Assembly (NCBI GenBank): GCA_902784465.1
Contig: CACZUZ010000003.1
Location: 29,448-93,447 of the forward strand
Direction of reading: 5' to 3'
Length of the DNA stretch: 64,000 bases
Source of the DNA: an uncultured Bacteroidota bacterium
GTDB taxonomy: Bacteria > Bacteroidota > Bacteroidia > Bacteroidales > P3
The notes below the pieces were generated by a model, which was not told where the DNA came from, did no database searches, and was given only the letters and a program-made list of their open reading frames with translations. Position 1 is the stretch's first letter. Each line of letters begins with the position of its first letter. Position numbers and translations under genes: made by a program. Below are positions 61,301 through 64,000 of this stretch, in pieces.

Positions 61301-63217
61301 GCCATGAGATTCCACACTGCTAACTATCCCATTATGTGTTCCGACCAGTATGCCATAATGCCCCTCACCGACTCCGTCCTCTATCCGGCAAGGGGTTTGC
61401 AGGTCTCCTTCTGGCTACGCACTGCCCTTTTTTACTATAACTCATTCATCGTGGTAGGTGTGATGAGCGACCCCACCGACACCAATTCCTTCGTTGCCAT
61501 GGATACCGTCCGTATCGAATCTCTAGGCAGCTATTCGCACCATACGGTGAGGATGGCCGGCTACCGCGGCCCCCACGGACACATAGCCTTCAAAGCACCT
61601 TACCAGTCTCCGGTGAACCGGCCTTATATCGACGACATCGTCCTCGAGGAGATGCCTTGCGCTCCTGCCGAAGGGCTACATGTCGTCAACACAGGCACCG
61701 ATAGCCTCACCATCGCCTGGAGCGACACAAGCCGTGCAGACATCTTCTGGCTTGTGGAATACGACACCGCCGACTTCCTTCCGGGAAGCGGCGTTGCAAC
61801 CCCCACCCTTGTAACCGACACCTTCTTCACCTTGACGGGCCTCGATTCTGGCTCACTATACCATATTTACATCTATCCCGACTGTTTCGACTCTGTTGTT
61901 GCTGACAACATTGTCGCCACCACATTGTTGGCGACACCCGTAACAGTACCTTACCGTGACACTTTCGACAGCGACGACGACAGTCGATGGGTTCTCATCA
62001 ACGGCACAGAGCACAACCGATGGATGATTGGCAACGCTACAGGCCACACGGGAGCTTCGCTCTACATCACCGACGATGGCAGCAACAACCACTATGGCGG
62101 CTCTTCGTCCACTGTCTTCGCCTCACGGACATTCAACCTCGACACTGCCGGCGAATATGCCTTCAGCTACGACTGGAAATGCAATGGCGAAAGTGCCAAT
62201 GATTACCTCCGCGCCACCCTTGTCCCAGCACAGACCATCATCATCCCTGGCCAACAGCCAACCGTCAGCCCGCAACAGGCTATTCCCCTCGACGGAGGCA
62301 TCAACCTCTGCCAGCATACCCTATGGCAAAGCACCTCGGGAACATTCACCATAGACACTCCAGGCGTTTACATCTGGCTGTTCCAATGGCACAACGACAG
62401 TGACATCTACAATCAGACACCTGCTGCCGTCGACAATGTCAACCTGAAGCTTAACAGCTGTCCACTGCCACAAAATGTCGAGGGCGTTGTTTCGGCAGAC
62501 AGCCTCCTCCTCTCATGGACTCCTGTCGGGGACGAAAGTTCTTGGAAAGTTCAACTGTCGACAGTAAACAGTTTATTATCAACTGCAATAGTTACCTCAC
62601 CAAACCACACCTTCTACTCTCTTCCGTTGAGCAGCAGCTATATTGTCAGCATCCGCACCATCTGTGGTGACGGTGACACATCCCTGACCTATACTGCCAC
62701 ATTCCTCAACAACAGGCACCTGGTCACCGTAACTGCCAACGACCCCGCTTTCGGTCATGTGACTGGTGGAGGGACCTACTACTATGGCGACGTTGCCACA
62801 CTCGCAGCCACACCCAACGATGGCTATGACTTCATCGAATGGAGTGACGGCAACAACATCAACCCAAGGAGTCTCACTGTGACCCGCGACACAAACCTCG
62901 TCGCACACTTCCAACTGATAGAGGACACCGTCGTTGTCGGCATCGACGACCCACAACTCATATCTTCCAAGTCGCATCTGAGGATTTATCCCAATCCTGC
63001 CTCTGGAGCCATAACCATCTCTGTTGCAGGCATCAAAGGCAATGTCTGCATTCAGATACTCGACTTGAGGGGAGGCGAAGTGACGAAGGAAACCATAGAT
63101 TGTCCTGCCGACTGCGAAAAGTCTATCGACATCAAGGGACTCTCGGCGGGAGCCTACATCGTGCGTGTCACCTCCGAAAGCATCAACCCGATGATAAGGA
63201 AGCTTATCGTCAAATGA
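55337..63217 (+). CDS. 2626-residue adhesin-like T9SS protein with eight choice-of-anchor-J and nine Fn3-like modules
   Basis: Signal peptide MKKTHLFIFLAVLLASLVTKAQ. Then alternating beta modules: choice-of-anchor-J / cleaved-adhesin types starting near residues 30, 288, 558, 1125, 1382, 1643, 1928 and 2201 (each with a P-x-x-x-x-FE phrase and a Cys-Trp), and Fn3-like modules near 204, 466, 738, 1031, 1297, 1557, 1835, 2108 and 2373. A distinct beta domain lies at about 828-1030, an InlB-B-like repeat at about 2464-2530 (GGGTYYYGDVATLAATPNDG), and a T9SS sorting domain at about 2543-2626 (IYPNPASGAITI). Modules at 30-738 and 1382-2108 are related copies with a period of about 1355 residues. 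Probably a cell-surface adhesin or glycan-binding protein; no catalytic domain. It lies between two manC fragments in direct orientation. Confidence 0.88.
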   Translation: MKKTHLFIFLAVLLASLVTKAQNSCEITELPYFNDFENEPHYQSGSTSQSEAFPLCWVRINDGTSNQYYPFISNESDNVINGSKSMLFYHSNYDNRPRNEYAVLPPVDTSLYISIADLHLSFYAKSSTYTAPFPMFIVGVMDLYSDTSTFVPVDTVYLNNTATLYSVSFANYTGTGKYIAIRCPRVPSTFSAMLDDVYLTNQWCEPPANLRATAAHNAVTLNWESNGGGSFTVVLNNNTVTGVTNTFYTFTGLTDSTVYEYAVATECEGTISPWLRGSIQTECRPLTYGNLPYIEDFEAYSYGYHIWDISPCWHKGDSWPGSNHPSPTNCVVNNDTVGLSMGSSSTYYRWASLQRVDDLVDVSELELDFLIIRSTQTNYISRLVVGVVSDIEAFEQSDLQTFEPVDTIDVSNEAINSIHPVALRFENYTGSGRYITLLAPQLPDSIPALIHNGFVIDNVTLKVANPCQTPQHVRVTQITHNTVSADWVDMAGADSSLVLIGTPGADISTFTPHYTYGNSIIVDSLNPDTDYELVVEADCGDGLSDASYPVRFHTLCAPIDILPLTEGFEGVNGFDGTYSRVNNLPPCWQYYNPGYPSYTSGCPIVYTDNPYTVYADQSYVHSGANSMLFGGMNQYAIMPLVDEFMYQLNGLQVSFWTKSLRVNNSPRVAYVTVGVMSDPRDTSTFVPIRNVTVSGSMLFERFTIGFANYDGPHGHVAFKSESSNMFVIDDIILEEIPDGCPPIDEIHAEATASAALLTWDYNSEFGLPTGFEVRYRNVEDSALTTITTTAHDLLLTGLAADSSYWVSVSANCDGSYGEADTIIFSTQSLPCISWDTTARVVDTLVLGNPGTATSTMFPVHAGAPFSIVQHLFLRDEIPVSGPTTMTGIGFDYASDQLYQIGNCEIYLSHSASDSLSNAGNPNLIPLGQLVFSGTLVFATEGWNYIPFNQGTFDYDGTSNLSVVITKNSGVAIPTPRPFRQQTMTENIMTRWAGRPNRNVSYGWGIADLDKRSNTRLITGGQDIFCTGRATCIPPVTLVDTSITGIVRLMWIPGYHEESWNVDYRLVNPADTGEWVNAATETTATEHFFSIAELEPGSIYEYRVTANCTDTLVSSSVTITTPCIPLTIPFHYGFEGLPVGGGSVPADIHCWHHLNDVSFQHAHPVISSGAHTGNRGLGFGVSASTYFCNYQAIVLPPVDTNMDAINALYLNFWARSSTRNDDPILLVGVMTNPDDINTFQTVDSVFIDPAIRVWDRYEVSFENYNGNGQYIAIRANRPSLADWTATIDDITIGYEPMCRRVDNIRFRDVTTDSATVYWTRGSNETAWELTIGDSIYYITDTAFNIHGLEADSVYTVSIRAICGDGDTSSYWSSSFHTPCYLLSNLPLVNDFENTPHYERSSTSYVEAFPNCWRRVNNLPSNNSYNGRPYIKNTGTSGIHGNNSMYWELSTEYKYLYVVLPPVDKSVYNTRDLYLMFYARTLNNSTTNGSFVIGVMDHDGDTANFVPVDTITPAREVTLYTVSLANYSGTGNYIVIHGFVPSYGRELLIDDVVLTDQICNPVSHLRASSTDTSVTLVWSPEDNVAFTAVLGNDTVHGITDTFYTFHSLANTTLYNYAVAADCESLNSVFLTGSIQTECPPLTMDDIPYRENFESYEYGYQENISPCWRRGSVPSFFSSRPHATHMYIGDDTVGFVMGATPHYYRWAALPRLDNTIDITSLEVNFLIQRPGASVTPLPSTLLIVGVAEDVTWFSGDLPAASMEPATPSLSYTYSGFVPVDTIDLNDEPFSSLHSVTVSFADYTGSGRYIVFYAPSPESETMANNSFAIDNVELRLAAPCPTPHNIRVTGTTSDRVFVRWSGDIGANQWLVYIGAPGFDIGSVTPYIATDTVAQFGGLAPNTDYEMVIVASCGGSEGYPSYPVQFHTQCAPIESLPFVEDFESVAGLPSYTTYSSTNTLPICWLRHNTSVGGEYSGAPLVHNDPTYAHSGHNAMRFHTANYPIMCSDQYAIMPLTDSVLYPARGLQVSFWLRTALFYYNSFIVVGVMSDPTDTNSFVAMDTVRIESLGSYSHHTVRMAGYRGPHGHIAFKAPYQSPVNRPYIDDIVLEEMPCAPAEGLHVVNTGTDSLTIAWSDTSRADIFWLVEYDTADFLPGSGVATPTLVTDTFFTLTGLDSGSLYHIYIYPDCFDSVVADNIVATTLLATPVTVPYRDTFDSDDDSRWVLINGTEHNRWMIGNATGHTGASLYITDDGSNNHYGGSSSTVFASRTFNLDTAGEYAFSYDWKCNGESANDYLRATLVPAQTIIIPGQQPTVSPQQAIPLDGGINLCQHTLWQSTSGTFTIDTPGVYIWLFQWHNDSDIYNQTPAAVDNVNLKLNSCPLPQNVEGVVSADSLLLSWTPVGDESSWKVQLSTVNSLLSTAIVTSPNHTFYSLPLSSSYIVSIRTICGDGDTSLTYTATFLNNRHLVTVTANDPAFGHVTGGGTYYYGDVATLAATPNDGYDFIEWSDGNNINPRSLTVTRDTNLVAHFQLIEDTVVVGIDDPQLISSKSHLRIYPNPASGAITISVAGIKGNVCIQILDLRGGEVTKETIDCPADCEKSIDIKGLSAGAYIVRVTSESINPMIRKLIVK

Positions 63218-63268
63218 GGCATGCCGAAGGAGCGAGATATAGCTGCACCCGATATGTTCTAGCAAATC

Positions 63269-64000
63269 TTATTGCTTCTTCTGGCTTTTGAGGAGCTCGA
63301 TATCGGAGTTGAACTTTATCAGCTGGTCTTGCTGCTCACGGCGGCAGATGAGGAGTGTGCTGGGGCCACCGGCCACAATATAGTCATCAAGACCCTGTAT
63401 GACAGCATATTTCTCCGAGTTGAGATGGATAATGCAGTTGTGTGTGTCGTATGTGACCACATTGCCAGAGGCCACAGCATTGCCGTTCTCGTCCTTGGGT
63501 TTGGCCATATAAAGCGAATCCCACGTCTCGACATCCGACCAGCCAAACTCTGTATCAAGGACATAGACATTGTCAGCCTTCTCGATGATACCATAGTCGA
63601 CAGAGATGGTCTGGGCCTGCGTGTAGACCTCTTTCAGTTTCTTTGCAGGTGTGTCTAAACCAAGCTCGAAGAAAGACTCTGCAATCTGCGGCAGATGCTT
63701 GCGATATGACTCCATCAGTACCGGCAGGCGCCATACAAAGATTCCGGTGTTCCACAGGAACTCGCCAGAGGCGATGAACTGGCACGCCATATCGAAAGGC
63801 GGTTTCTCAACAAAGGTTATAGCCTTGTGGATCTTGGAATCGATACCAGAAATATTGGCGTCGCGAAGCTGGATGTAGCCGTACTTGACGTTAGGGTTCA
63901 CCGGCCTTGCACCGAGGGTGAGTATCCAGTCGCAGCCCTCATCGACGGCTTTCTGGCAGAGTGCGTTCAGGGCGTAGGCAATGCCTCTGTTCTCATCGCC
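63269..64000 (-). CDS. GT2 fragment fused in frame to the C-terminal part of ManC (copy 2, runs off right edge)
   Basis: The minus-strand frame is open from the stop at 63269 to the window edge. Residues from 64000 read GDENRGIAYALNALCQ, then DEGCDWILTL: this is the conserved block of rhamnosyl-type GT2 glycosyltransferases, normally followed by DQDS. Instead the frame passes at 63914-63931 into the ManC phrase GARPVNPNVKYGYIQLR and continues with the ManC C-terminal domain to KSQKKQ. The join falls in an 18-nt stretch that is nearly shared by the two families. The result lacks both the ManC nucleotide-binding N-terminus and the GT2 DxD part, so activity is doubtful. An assembly chimera is possible. 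Confidence 0.75.
   Translation of the reverse strand, partial: GDENRGIAYALNALCQKAVDEGCDWILTLGARPVNPNVKYGYIQLRDANISGIDSKIHKAITFVEKPPFDMACQFIASGEFLWNTGIFVWRLPVLMESYRKHLPQIAESFFELGLDTPAKKLKEVYTQAQTISVDYGIIEKADNVYVLDTEFGWSDVETWDSLYMAKPKDENGNAVASGNVVTYDTHNCIIHLNSEKYAVIQGLDDYIVAGGPSTLLICRREQQDQLIKFNSDIELLKSQKKQ

Noticed and set aside
63269-63901. Intact 210-residue ManC gene starting at a GTG
   Set aside because: The GTG lies inside the conserved ManC core, and the frame continues upstream into GT2 sequence.

Overview
The window looks like chromosome of a Bacteroidetes bacterium, most probably order Bacteroidales. The reasons are: promoter -7 boxes of the TAnnTTTG type in front of many genes; start codons with A-rich leaders and few Shine-Dalgarno sites; a fused SecDF; the block DUF4271-hemD-rnpA-yidD; many SCxx-type lipoproteins; a TonB-dependent receptor with an N-terminal carboxypeptidase-regulatory-like domain; and three large proteins with type IX secretion (T9SS) C-terminal sorting domains. 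The 2-oxoacid:ferredoxin oxidoreductase and FeoB point to an anaerobe. I see no rRNA, tRNA, CRISPR array, complete insertion sequence or prophage.

Layout. 0-13 kb: housekeeping genes (cysS, hemD, rnpA, yidD, ribE) mixed with a gingipain-like C25 protease, lipoproteins and an S9 dipeptidyl-peptidase. 13-16 kb: a polyprenol-phosphate-mannose-synthase-like gene and a compact operon of a PqqD-type protein, an HPr-kinase-like P-loop protein and a signal-peptidase/VanZ fusion. 16-19 kb: purM, a HIT protein, greA. 18.4-28.2 kb: an envelope operon of a TonB receptor, a 1607-residue T9SS cargo and a PorV/PorQ-like barrel. 28-41 kb: secDF, radC, folB, pheS, a PPIase lipoprotein, DUF4301, a 44-residue basic protein, a NUDIX hydrolase and the ferredoxin-alpha-beta-gamma oxidoreductase operon. 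41-48 kb: DUF1573, an aminotransferase, a sialidase-like lipoprotein, and feoAB with a Cys-rich partner. 48-64 kb is accessory in character: an Rpn/PD-(D/E)XK protein, an MNT-HEPN pair coupled to asnS, a BRO-N protein, structured intergenic DNA, two 5'-truncated manC copies in direct orientation, a three-gene DUF4160 operon and a 2626-residue adhesin-like T9SS protein.

The most unusual signals are these. (1) Degenerate 7-9 nt tandem repeats, almost free of indels, fill the gap between an upstream stop codon and the start codon of several unrelated minus-strand genes (cysS, pheS, NUDIX, ribE, the oxidoreductase beta gene, and the partial gene at the left edge). (2) The PqqD / HprK-like kinase / S26-VanZ fusion operon has no recognisable maturase or precursor, apart from a doubtful 22-residue hydrophobic Cys-rich ORF in its leader. 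(3) The TonB receptor / giant T9SS cargo / private PorV-like barrel operon. (4) Two manC fragments flank 9.2 kb, one of them joined in frame to a GT2 glycosyltransferase fragment. (5) A strongly bounded 44-residue gene of unknown function.
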